Shown here one piece after another: positions 41,949-50,380 of a stretch of DNA of 64,000 nt (position 1 is its first letter; the number at the start of each line of letters is the position of its first letter). The notes beneath the pieces were generated by a model. That model had not been told where the DNA came from. It did not search any database and was given only the letters and a program-made list of their open reading frames with translations. Both the position numbers and the translations under genes were made by a program. This DNA comes from Fulvivirga ulvae (GTDB lineage: Bacteria; Bacteroidota; Bacteroidia; Cytophagales; Cyclobacteriaceae), in NCBI RefSeq assembly GCF_021389975.1, contig NZ_CP089981.1, positions 3,807,501 through 3,871,500 of the forward strand. Reading direction: 5' to 3'.

Positions 41949-44900
41949 ATGAGAACAAATTTAAAATTGTCTTTACTTCTATTGTTTATGCTGGCGTGGT
42001 GCTCCTCTGCCAGTGCACAGAATGAGTACATTGAGCGGTTTAACGAGTTAAGAGGAGAGTTTTACGATCCTGCCAACGGCTACTTTAGTCCTGACGGCGC
42101 TCCTTACCACTCCGTAGAAACCTTAATTGTAGAAGCGCCCGATCATGGGCATGAGTCCACCAGTGAACTATATTCCTATTGGATCTGGCTGGAAGCCATG
42201 CATGGCAGGGTCAGTGGCGACTGGCAGCCTCTGAACCAGGCATGGGGCAAAATGGAGGATCATATCATCCCTTCGCAGGAAGACCAGCCGACGAACAGCG
42301 CCTATAATGCTTCCAGTCCGGCTACCTATGCGCCTGAGTTTCCTGAACCAAGCTTTTATCCATCACCATTGCAGTTCAATACCCCCGTGGGAAACGATCC
42401 AGTATCTCCGGACCTAACCTCAGCCTATGGCCCGGAAGTCTACGGTATGCACTGGCTGCTGGACTGCGATAATTTCTATGGATATGGAACCCGGGGAGAC
42501 GGAGTTACCACGCCATCCTTTATCAACACCTTCCAGAGAGGCGAGCAGGAATCTGTTTGGGAAACAGTTCCCCAGCCATCATGGGAAGATTTCAGTTGGG
42601 GTGGAGACAAAGGCTATTTGCCTTTATTTACCCTCGATCAGAATTATGCTCAACAGTGGAGATATACCAATGCTCCTGATGCAGATGCCAGGGTAGTTCA
42701 AGCGATGTATTGGGCTGCCGAGTGGGCCAAAGAGCAGGATTTGAACCCTAACTCAGTTATTCCACTGAGTGATGCCAGCAAAATGGGTGATTTTACCCGT
42801 TTGGCCATGTTTGACAAGTACTTCAAACCCTTGGGAGCACAAAGTCCTGATGCCGCAGGTTCGGGCTATGAAAGTGCTCATTACCTGATGTCTTGGTACT
42901 ATGCATGGGGCGGATCTATATCTACCTCAGGCACCTGGGCATGGAGGATAGGGTCTAGCCACTGCCACTTTGGGTACCAAAACCCTGTGGCTGCCTGGGC
43001 CTTAAATTCATACAATGATTTGATGCCCGCATCTCAAAACGGAGCCAGGGATTTTGGCACCAGTTTGGATCGTCAGCTCGAATTTTATCGCTATCTGCAA
43101 TCAGCCGATGGAGCCATTGCCGGTGGAGCCACCAACAGTTGGAATGGTGATTACAGTCCATATCCTGCAGGAAAATCAACTTTCTACGGAATGGCCTATG
43201 ATGAACACCCCGTCTATCATGATCCCGGAAGCAACTCCTGGGGAGGATGGCAGGCATGGTCTATGGAGCGCGTAGCAGAATACTACTACCTCTCCAACGA
43301 CCCTAGAGCCAAGGAACTGATGGACAACTGGGTGCCCTGGGTAAAAGAGCATGTGCAGTTAACAGGCAGTACATTTCAAATCCCTGCCGAAATGGAGTGG
43401 AGCGGTGAGCCCGATACATGGAACCCTGACAACCCGGGAGACAACAGCAACTTAAGGGTAACAGTAACCGGTTATAACCAGGACCTGGGCATTGCTGCGT
43501 CCTTTGCCAAAGCGTTAATTTACTATGCTGCTGCTACGGAGAAATATGAAACCATTGATGAGGAATCGAGAGTACTGGCCAAAGAAATACTGGACAGAAT
43601 GTGGAACAACTTCCGTGATGAAAAAGGCCTTGCCTCACCTGAGGAAAGAGGGGACTATTCCAGATTCTTTGAGCAGGAAGTATACGTGCCCGAATCATTT
43701 AACGGAACTATGCCCAATGGCGATGTTATAGAAAATGGTGTTACTTTTCTTGATATCCGCAGCAATTATCTTAACGATCCTGATTTTCAGAAGCTTCAAA
43801 GCAGCTACGAGAGTGGTCAGCCTTACGTGGCCAGGTACCACAGGTCATGGGCACTGATAGAAATTGCCTTAGCCAATGCAGAGTATGGTTTCTTCTTTGG
43901 AGAAGGAGGAGGGGACGCATCTCCTACAGTAAGCATTACATCTCCGGCCAATAATGCTGTTTTTGAACCAGGTGCCGACATTACTATTGAGGCAAATGCA
44001 TCAGATGACAATGCTGTGGCATCCGTAGAGTTTTTCCGGAATGGCATTAGCTTAGGCGTAGATAACAGTGCGCCATACGCAGTAATCTGGGCTGATGTGG
44101 CAGAAGGAAGCTACGCATTAACTGCCGTAGCCACTGATGATGCCGGAAATACGAAAACATCGGGTACAGTAAACATTACTGTTGGTGCAGAAAATAATGA
44201 TCCTGTTGCCGTGATATCAGCTAACCCACTTACAGGCCAGGCGCCACTAGCCGTGACCTTTGATGCCAGTGGCTCAAGTGATGCAGATGGCGACGTACTT
44301 TCCTATAGCTGGAATTTCGGTGATGGCGCTTCCGCCACAGGCGCAGTGGTAATCCATACATATACGGCGGCAGGCACATACACAGCCACCGTAACCGTAA
44401 CAGATGGCAATGGAGGCTCCGATGAGGCCAGTGTAAATATTGAAGTATCGCCTTCCGATCCGTCAGGGTGCGATTTTGGTACACCACTGGCGTCAGGTTT
44501 GCCTAGTATAAACCAGAGCTTCAACAATACCCATGTTCTGGGCACTGGAGGCCCGAACCTGAGCAATGTAACTAACTTTGGTATCAACTGGAGCATTCAG
44601 CATAATGGTTTGTGGCAGTTGTCTTTAAACACCAATAATGGTCAACCTAATTGGTGGATTGATTTAAGGACTGTGTCTACATCCGCCTTTAGCCAGGCAC
44701 AACCCGATATTACTTTCAGCAACAGCGGTATTCCTGGTCTGGATGGCTCTTACTGGGTGGCATTGGATAATGGCAACTTTGTAATGGTCTCCAAAAGTGG
44801 TGGGTTCTCTATCTATTTTAGTAATTCTTCCACACCACCGGTCTGCGATGCAAGCAGCAGCAGGCTAGCTCAGCAATCGCCTGAAGCTGAAAGCCAATCA

Positions 44901-45146
44901 ACTTCTGACATTGTTGTGTACCCTAACCCTGCGGCAAACAAACTGAACGTGGTAGTAAGGGACGGTTACACCTGGCTAAGACTCGTAGATGTAAGAGGCA
45001 GAGTGGTACTTAACCAACAGACTACCACTTCCAACTCACAGAGCATAGAATTGGACGTTAGCAGTTTTGAACCCGGCATGTACCTGCTGCACATCAACAA
45101 TGGAGACAGGTCTGAAATCAAAAAAGTGGGTATAAAGATGCAATAA
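41949..45146 (+). CDS. GH48 cellulase with Ig-like, PKD and T9SS sorting domains
   Basis: The 1065-residue protein has a signal peptide (1-23). A glycoside hydrolase family 48 catalytic domain follows (about 25-650), with the signature ETLIVEAPDHGHESTSELYS containing E62 and the probable acid E73. The NAPDADAR segment (about 241-248) holds the candidate base. Family 48 enzymes are processive exo-cellulases. After it come an Ig-like domain (about 660-750), a PKD domain (about 752-838), an unassigned module of about 130 residues (about 840-970), and a C-terminal T9SS sorting domain with VYPNPAANKLNVVV. The protein should be secreted and held at the cell surface. A strong terminator follows. Confidence 0.9.
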   Translation: MRTNLKLSLLLLFMLAWCSSASAQNEYIERFNELRGEFYDPANGYFSPDGAPYHSVETLIVEAPDHGHESTSELYSYWIWLEAMHGRVSGDWQPLNQAWGKMEDHIIPSQEDQPTNSAYNASSPATYAPEFPEPSFYPSPLQFNTPVGNDPVSPDLTSAYGPEVYGMHWLLDCDNFYGYGTRGDGVTTPSFINTFQRGEQESVWETVPQPSWEDFSWGGDKGYLPLFTLDQNYAQQWRYTNAPDADARVVQAMYWAAEWAKEQDLNPNSVIPLSDASKMGDFTRLAMFDKYFKPLGAQSPDAAGSGYESAHYLMSWYYAWGGSISTSGTWAWRIGSSHCHFGYQNPVAAWALNSYNDLMPASQNGARDFGTSLDRQLEFYRYLQSADGAIAGGATNSWNGDYSPYPAGKSTFYGMAYDEHPVYHDPGSNSWGGWQAWSMERVAEYYYLSNDPRAKELMDNWVPWVKEHVQLTGSTFQIPAEMEWSGEPDTWNPDNPGDNSNLRVTVTGYNQDLGIAASFAKALIYYAAATEKYETIDEESRVLAKEILDRMWNNFRDEKGLASPEERGDYSRFFEQEVYVPESFNGTMPNGDVIENGVTFLDIRSNYLNDPDFQKLQSSYESGQPYVARYHRSWALIEIALANAEYGFFFGEGGGDASPTVSITSPANNAVFEPGADITIEANASDDNAVASVEFFRNGISLGVDNSAPYAVIWADVAEGSYALTAVATDDAGNTKTSGTVNITVGAENNDPVAVISANPLTGQAPLAVTFDASGSSDADGDVLSYSWNFGDGASATGAVVIHTYTAAGTYTATVTVTDGNGGSDEASVNIEVSPSDPSGCDFGTPLASGLPSINQSFNNTHVLGTGGPNLSNVTNFGINWSIQHNGLWQLSLNTNNGQPNWWIDLRTVSTSAFSQAQPDITFSNSGIPGLDGSYWVALDNGNFVMVSKSGGFSIYFSNSSTPPVCDASSSRLAQQSPEAESQSTSDIVVYPNPAANKLNVVVRDGYTWLRLVDVRGRVVLNQQTTTSNSQSIELDVSSFEPGMYLLHINNGDRSEIKKVGIKMQ

Positions 45147-45175
45147 TTAGGTAACAGGTAATCATATAATGGGTG

Positions 45176-45210
45176 GCCTCCGGAGCTGTTTTAGTTTCGG
45201 AGGCTTTTTT
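45176..45210 (+). terminator. Rho-independent terminator after the GH48 gene
   Basis: GCCTCCG and CGGAGGC form a perfect stem with a 15-base loop, followed by TTTTTT. Confidence 0.9.
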
Positions 45211-45426
45211 GGTTATTAATGCGTACAAGGTCGGAAATAAATTAGGGCGCTTGGAATGTCTTTCTTGAATTGTAAATTTATTCATCAGTCAATCAATCTG
45301 AAATTTAGTATATGTGACTTATAGCATGCCTCATGTCAGTTTAACAATGATTTTAAATTTTCTACAATAAGTAATTTGATTGGTGACCCGCAAGTAAGGC
45401 TAATCATCAGAATTCAAGGTTAATTG

Positions 45427-45434
45427 TATATTTG
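45427..45434 (+). promoter_or_regulatory. Promoter -7 box (TATATTTG) of the zeta-like pair
   Basis: This is an exact TAnnTTTG match only 4 bases before the ATG at 45439, so the message would be nearly leaderless. Confidence 0.45.
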
Positions 45435-45438
45435 TGTG

Positions 45439-46017
45439 ATGAAGAACCTTTACATTATAGCAGGTTGTAACGGAGCTGGCAAAACTACAGCATCTTATAC
45501 AATTCTACCTGAAATTCTTAATTGTAGAGAATTTGTGAATGCAGATGAAATAGCGAAAGGGCTTTCTCCCTTTCAACCTGAAAAGGCAGGGATAACAGCA
45601 GGAAAGCTAATGTTGAAAAGAATTAAAACTTTGCTTCAAGCAGGAGAGAGCTTCGCTTTTGAGACAACCCTTTCAACCAAAAGTTATGCAGGATTTGTGG
45701 AAAAAGCAAAACAATTGGATTATCAAGTTACATGCTTATTTTTTTTATTGCATTCAGAAGAGTTAGCAATTTCAAGAGTAGAAACAAGAGTGAAGGAAGG
45801 CGGACATAATATTCCTGAAGCAGTAATTAGAAGAAGATATAAAAGAGGATTAAATAATTTTTTTAATTTATTTCTTCCTAAGGTAGATAACTGGTTATTT
45901 GTTGATAATTCTGGAGATACTTATGAAATTGTTGCAGAAGGTACTATGAATGAAATTGTTATAAATAATGTTAAGCAATGGAATGAATTAAAGGATAAAT
46001 ATAATGATGAGAACTAA
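45439..46017 (+). CDS. Zeta-toxin-like P-loop kinase
   Basis: The ATG at 45439 gives 192 residues. The Walker A motif GCNGAGKTT is at residues 9-17. NADEIAKGLSPFQPEKAG follows, then AGESFAFETTLSTKSY, a helix with LAISRVETRVKEGGHNIPEA, and IRRRYKRGLNNFF. This matches the zeta-toxin/UDP-N-acetylglucosamine kinase-like group that poisons cell-wall synthesis, though many stand-alone relatives are untested. A 68-residue gene overlaps its 3' end by 14 bases and may be its partner. Composition is AT-rich compared with the GH48 gene before it. Confidence 0.8.
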   Translation: MKNLYIIAGCNGAGKTTASYTILPEILNCREFVNADEIAKGLSPFQPEKAGITAGKLMLKRIKTLLQAGESFAFETTLSTKSYAGFVEKAKQLDYQVTCLFFLLHSEELAISRVETRVKEGGHNIPEAVIRRRYKRGLNNFFNLFLPKVDNWLFVDNSGDTYEIVAEGTMNEIVINNVKQWNELKDKYNDEN

Positions 46018-46210
46018 AGAGCAACTAAAGGAAGAAAGAGACAAGATAGTTAAGGGGCTTGAAGAGACTTACAGGAGACTGGTTGAGTTCAAAAAGCAGA
46101 AAAATAGTCCCATGATCATAATAAAGGATGGAGAAGTTGTAGCTTTGGATCCTCATGAAGTGCCGCCTACAACGCTATACAAGCGCAATACCGGAGCAAA
46201 TCTTACATAA
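46004..46210 (+). CDS. Small partner of the zeta-like kinase
   Basis: The 68-residue protein (ATG at 46004, or 46007) has a charged coiled-coil helix (TKEQLKEERDKIVKGLEETY), then MIIIKDGEVVALDPHEVPPT. It overlaps the kinase gene by 14 bases. I recall small genes of this kind next to stand-alone zeta-like genes, where they may act as antitoxins. That role is inferred. Confidence 0.6.
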   Translation: MMRTKEQLKEERDKIVKGLEETYRRLVEFKKQKNSPMIIIKDGEVVALDPHEVPPTTLYKRNTGANLT

Positions 46211-46279
46211 ACACTCATAGGCTTAAGCGTGCTGATTGTTTATACCTAATCCAGTATCTTTAACGCGTTTAAGAGATTT

Positions 46280-46336
46280 TATACCCGTTCAGGTATAAAT
46301 AGGTTGAATTTTATTGTTTTTGTACCCGAACGGGTA
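46280..46336. promoter_or_regulatory. HipB-type operator palindromes
   Basis: TATACC-N6-GGTATA (46280-46297) and TACCCG-N2-CGGGTA (46323-46336) are perfect inverted repeats sharing the half-site TACC/CGGGTA. The second ends 4 bases before the broken HipB gene. Confidence 0.6.
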
Positions 46337-46340
46337 TAAA

Positions 46341-46553
46341 ATGAACAAGTTAAGTCAGTTTGTAAAAGGGCGGCGAAAAAGCCTTGGATTAACGTAAGAA
46401 GACCTTTCATTTAAGTCAGGGGTTGGTTTAAGGTTTGTACGCGACCTCGAACAGGGCAAGAAATCCCTTAGAATGGACAAAGTAAATCAGGTACTGGCAT
46501 TATTTGGACATGAACTTGGCCCTGTGCCGGCAGATAGGAATGAAGACAGCTAA
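46341..46553 (+). pseudogene. HipB/y4mF-type antitoxin with internal stop codon
   Basis: ATG at 46341 opens NKLSQFVKGRRKSLGLT, then TAA at 46395-46397. The same frame continues EDLSFKSGVGLRFVRDLEQG, KKSLRMDKVNQVLALFGHEL to TAA 46551. In relatives the LGLT is followed by Gln-Glu-Asp-Leu, so a CAA-to-TAA change fits. The whole is a 70-codon XRE antitoxin of the HipB/y4mF kind. No hipA kinase gene follows. The operators upstream are intact. Confidence 0.8.
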
Positions 46554-46662
46554 TGTCGGCAATTACCTTCTTCAATCACCTTTCCTCCCTACGCAATACC
46601 CACTTCTCATCACTACTCTTTATTTTAGAGGGTTGAAAGAATAAAAAACTAAAATACGTCCC

Positions 46663-48792
46663 ATGTTAAAAAAACTAACTCTGCTGTCAATGGCATTTCT
46701 GATGCCTTTGCTATTGGCGGCGCAAGAATTAAAATCCCCTGATGGTAATTTGTCAATGAAGTTTGAACTGTCTGATGAAGGCGTCCCATTTTACAACCTG
46801 AATTATAAAGGAAAACCAGTCATAAAACCCAGTGCACTTGGATTGGAACTGATGGATTTCCCTTCGATGAATGCAGGCTTTGAGGTAAAGGAAGTAAAAG
46901 AGCAGTCAGTGGATAGTAGCTGGAAGCCCGTTTGGGGAAAGCAGTCGACCATTAGAAATAGCTACAACGAGTTACTAGTCACACTGGTACAGCCTGCGCT
47001 AAAAGAGCGTTTTATCCGTATACGGTTCAGGCTTTTTGATGATGGCCTCGGCTTCCGTTATGAGTTTCCCAAACAGCCGGAGCTTAAGTACTTTATCATC
47101 AAAGAAGAGCTGACAGAGTTTGCCCTTGCCGACGACCATAAAATCTTCTGGATTCCCGGTGACTATGATACTAATGAATATCCCTATACCACTTCAAAGA
47201 TCTCTGAGTTGCCGGCAAAAATGCCTGAGGCTACCATTGAAATAACAGCTCAAAGACCAATAAAAAACCTGGCCGTACAAACCCCCTCTATGATGAAAAC
47301 GGCCGACGGACTTTATATCAATATCCACGAGGCGGCCCTGGAGAATTATTCAGGCATGAACCTTAATGTAGATGCCAAAACATATAAAATGAGCACCCAC
47401 CTTACACCGGATGCCGTCGGCAACAAAGGTTACCTGCAAACTGATACACACTCTCCTTGGAGAACCATAGTCGTAAGCGATCAGGCTACCGATATTTTGG
47501 CTTCTAATATGATTGTGAATTTAAATGAACCCACCGCTTACGAGGATGTATCATGGATAAAGCCGGTAAAATATATTGGTGTGTGGTGGGAGTATTTTAT
47601 CCATCGTGGCAGCAGTTGGGCTTATGGTACCGAGACCAACGTAAAGCTGGACCAGGATTTTACAAAGCTAACGCCAAGTGGCAGGCATGGTGCTACCACG
47701 GAAAATGTAAAAAAGTATATCGATTTTGCCGCAAAGCATGGTTTTGATGCCGTTTTGGTAGAAGGCTGGAACATCGGCTGGGAAGACTGGTTTGGCAACT
47801 GGAAAGAAGATGTCTTTGATTTTGTAACGCCATATCCTGATTTTGATGTAGAAGAACTAGAAAAATATGCCAGCGCCAAAGGAGTGCGGATCATGATGCA
47901 CCACGAGACCTCAGCCTCTGCCACCAATTATGAACGCAGACTTGACAGGGCATTCCAATTTATGGCCGACCACGGGTATAATTCAGTAAAAACCGGCTAT
48001 GTAGGTAAAATCATACCCAGAGGCGAACACCATGACGGTCAATGGATGGTAAACCACTACATCCATGTAGCCAGGCGTGCGGCAGATTACGAGATCATGG
48101 TTAACAGCCACGAAGCAGTACGGCCAACGGGACTCCACCGCACCTACCCCAACTGGATAGCGCAGGAGTCAGCCAGAGGTACGGAGTTTGAAGCTATGGG
48201 CGGCCTGCACCCGGAGCATACCACTATCCTGCCTTTCACCAGGCTAATGGGCGGCCCAATGGATTATACACCAGGTATTTTCCAGACCACCTATAATAAC
48301 GGTAAACAACGAATTAATACCACCCTGGTAAAGCAACTGGCCTATTACATAACCATGTACAGCCCTCTGCAAATGGCGGCTGACCTTCCTGAAAATTACG
48401 AACGCTTCCCGGACGCCTTTCAGTTCATCAAGGATGTAGCCCTGGACTGGGATGACAGCTACTATCTGGAAGCCGAGCCAGGCGACTACGTGACCATAGC
48501 CAGAAAAGCCAAAGGCAAAAAGGAGTGGTACGTTGGCGGTGTAACTGATGAAAATGCCCGGACAGCTAATATAGGGTTTGATTTTCTGCCTAAAGGAGAG
48601 AAGTTTATAGCCACTATTTATGCAGATGGTAAAGATGCCAGTTGGAACGAAAACCCGCAAAGCTATACCATTCGCAAAGTTGTGGTTGACTCCAAAAGCA
48701 AGCTAAGCCAAAAGCTGGCCCCGGGTGGGGGAGTGGCCATCAGCATTGTAGAGGCCACTAAAGATAGTATGAAAGGACTTAAGAAGCTTTAA
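46663..48792 (+). CDS. GH97 alpha-glucosidase (SusB-like)
   Basis: The 709-residue protein has a signal peptide (ends about residue 20) and the GH97 layout: an N-terminal beta-sandwich, a TIM-barrel with GVWWEYFIHRGSSWAYGTET, and a C-terminal sandwich. The inverting-type residues are in MMHHETSAS (E415), MVNSHEAVRP (E484) and ARGTEFEAMGG (E508). Their spacing of 69 and 24 residues equals that of E439, E508 and E532 of Bacteroides SusB as I recall them, so an inverting alpha-glucosidase acting in the periplasm is likely. No SusC or SusD gene is adjacent. Confidence 0.93.
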   Translation: MLKKLTLLSMAFLMPLLLAAQELKSPDGNLSMKFELSDEGVPFYNLNYKGKPVIKPSALGLELMDFPSMNAGFEVKEVKEQSVDSSWKPVWGKQSTIRNSYNELLVTLVQPALKERFIRIRFRLFDDGLGFRYEFPKQPELKYFIIKEELTEFALADDHKIFWIPGDYDTNEYPYTTSKISELPAKMPEATIEITAQRPIKNLAVQTPSMMKTADGLYINIHEAALENYSGMNLNVDAKTYKMSTHLTPDAVGNKGYLQTDTHSPWRTIVVSDQATDILASNMIVNLNEPTAYEDVSWIKPVKYIGVWWEYFIHRGSSWAYGTETNVKLDQDFTKLTPSGRHGATTENVKKYIDFAAKHGFDAVLVEGWNIGWEDWFGNWKEDVFDFVTPYPDFDVEELEKYASAKGVRIMMHHETSASATNYERRLDRAFQFMADHGYNSVKTGYVGKIIPRGEHHDGQWMVNHYIHVARRAADYEIMVNSHEAVRPTGLHRTYPNWIAQESARGTEFEAMGGLHPEHTTILPFTRLMGGPMDYTPGIFQTTYNNGKQRINTTLVKQLAYYITMYSPLQMAADLPENYERFPDAFQFIKDVALDWDDSYYLEAEPGDYVTIARKAKGKKEWYVGGVTDENARTANIGFDFLPKGEKFIATIYADGKDASWNENPQSYTIRKVVVDSKSKLSQKLAPGGGVAISIVEATKDSMKGLKKL

Positions 48793-48831
48793 AGCTTCTC
48801 ACCGGGAAATAAATTTAAGTAATTGCATTAT

Positions 48832-48963
48832 AAGGCTGTCTTAAAAGTCGCACTCGTCATTCCAAACTTTGTTTTGTAATCTCCCCGAGAATAAGCAGAA
48901 GCTAATGAGGAGATTCAGAAAAATTTAAGAATGATGTCAGGAGGCGACTTTTTAGACAACCTT
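48832..48963. mobile_element. MITE-like element carrying a nested family D repeat
   Basis: The terminal arm AAGGCTGTCTTAAAAGTCGC (48832-48851) pairs with GCGACTTTTTAGACAACCTT (48944-48963) with two mismatches. Inside, from 48855 to 48936, is a degenerate family D repeat (CGTCATTCCAAACTTTGTTT ... AATGATGTCA). There is no coding sequence. The tips are like those of the element at 36202-36321. Confidence 0.65.
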
Positions 48964-48985
48964 GATTTGTAAATTGCAGAAGACG

Positions 48986-49372
48986 ATGAACCACCAACTG
49001 ACCTTTCAATTATGGAACCAGCCTGTCGGATTGTTAATTACTGCAATAGCAACCCTGGTGCTAACCAATTCCCTGAATCTGGAGAGTATCTCTACGGCAG
49101 GAAGTGTAGGTTTTTTATTGATTTTTGCGGTTGTAAACCAGGTAGGATTCAGGCTGGCTGATAAAATCGGAGGGAATAAGGTAGTTCCTGCTATTGGTTT
49201 TGTGCTTTGTGCCGTAGCGTTGATTGTATTAGTACAGCAGCAGTTCATGTCCAATAAACTAAGTGTCATTATCTCCGTTTCTATTGTTGTTGGATGCTTT
49301 GTGGTGGAATGGGCCTACAAAAGGACAGAAAAAGGCAGCGTAAAAACTCCTTCCGGTAATCAACATCAGTAA
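48986..49372 (+). CDS. Four-helix membrane protein, unknown
   Basis: The ATG at 48986 gives 128 residues with four hydrophobic segments (VGLLITAIATLVLTN, AGSVGFLLIFAVVNQVG, AIGFVLCAVALIVLVQQ, LSVIISVSIVVGCFVV) and a basic C-terminus. It precedes an AraC-family gene by 20 bases on the same strand, so it may be co-transcribed with it. The family is not recognised. Confidence 0.65.
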   Translation: MNHQLTFQLWNQPVGLLITAIATLVLTNSLNLESISTAGSVGFLLIFAVVNQVGFRLADKIGGNKVVPAIGFVLCAVALIVLVQQQFMSNKLSVIISVSIVVGCFVVEWAYKRTEKGSVKTPSGNQHQ

Positions 49373-49392
49373 TTGAACGTAACATCTTTCAA

Positions 49393-50244
49393 ATGGAAAA
49401 AATCCCGGTCAGAACTATAAGCGAACCAGAGTTTTCAGAGCGCTTCATCATCAGGGATGTTGAGGAGTTGCTCTCAGGAATGGACATGGTCCAGGAGCTG
49501 CACCGGCATAATTTCTTTTTTGTTTTGGTTCTGAAAAAGGGTGAGGGGGAGCACAGCATTGATTTTAATTCATATCCTGTTAAAGACTGCACTGTTTTTT
49601 TTATGCGGCCAGGGCAAGTTCATCAACTTAAACTTAAGCGAGATTCTGTAGGGTTTTTGATACAATTTAATGCTGATTTTTACTCCTCCGTTGCAAAGCC
49701 TTCAGGGCAGGTATTGAGAAAAGTGAGCAATAAAAGTCATTACAAGTTCAGTCCTGATAAATTTGAAAAATTGATGGCCATTCTGTCTGATATTTTTCTG
49801 GAGCACAATGAAAAACAAGATAAATATAAGGAAACCATCAGGGCAAATCTGGATGTTTTTTTCATCCATTTACTAAGACAAAGCCAGGGTGCAGAAATCA
49901 GGAAAAAAGCTACAAACTCATACGCACAGGAAAGGCTCGAAGATCTGATGACCTTGCTCGAAACCCATATTATAACGTGTAAGGAGGTAGGTAAGTATGC
50001 CGACATGATGCACCTCACCGCTTACCAGCTCAATGCAATAACCAAAGAGACATTAGGGAAAACCTGTTCACAGCTCATCAATGAGCAGATCATACTTGAA
50101 GCCAAAAGGAACTTACTGGCTACAACAAGCCAGGTCAATGAAATAGCCCATGACCTGGGATATGAGGATGCTTCTTATTTTACCCGGTTTTTTAAAAGGC
50201 ACATGGGTTTCTCACCTGAGTCTTACAGACAGAACTTCAAATAA
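49393..50244 (+). CDS. AraC-family transcriptional regulator
   Basis: The 283-residue protein has an N-terminal cupin-like domain (about 25-120, with LHRHNFFFVLVLKKGEGEH and the FMRPGQVHQLKL strand). The C-terminal AraC HTH (about 185-280) has ADMMHLTAYQLNAITKETLG, then QVNEIAHDLGYEDASYFTRF and MGFSPESYRQ. The ligand and target are unknown. It is adjacent to a small membrane protein and a methyltransferase. Confidence 0.9.
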   Translation: MEKIPVRTISEPEFSERFIIRDVEELLSGMDMVQELHRHNFFFVLVLKKGEGEHSIDFNSYPVKDCTVFFMRPGQVHQLKLKRDSVGFLIQFNADFYSSVAKPSGQVLRKVSNKSHYKFSPDKFEKLMAILSDIFLEHNEKQDKYKETIRANLDVFFIHLLRQSQGAEIRKKATNSYAQERLEDLMTLLETHIITCKEVGKYADMMHLTAYQLNAITKETLGKTCSQLINEQIILEAKRNLLATTSQVNEIAHDLGYEDASYFTRFFKRHMGFSPESYRQNFK

Positions 50245-50293
50245 GTCCTGTCCAACTTCATTTTTGTCCTACGAACCCACTTCTCTTGCTTTA

Positions 50294-50301
50294 TAATTTT
50301 G
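50294..50301 (+). promoter_or_regulatory. Promoter -7 box (TAATTTTG) for the methyltransferase
   Basis: This is an exact TAnnTTTG match 80 bases upstream of the methyltransferase gene. A TTTTTG lies about 27 bases further upstream, which is wider than usual. Confidence 0.4.
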
Positions 50302-50380
50302 CAATGTAGCATCCCTTCGTGTTTACAGAAGGAGTGAAGGGTTGGTCATACATTATTTATAAACTAAAAGATAAAGAAAA

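Noticed and set aside
46554..46662. Search for a hipA gene or fragment after the broken HipB
   Set aside because: The 109 bases before the GH97 gene show no HipA motif on either strand.
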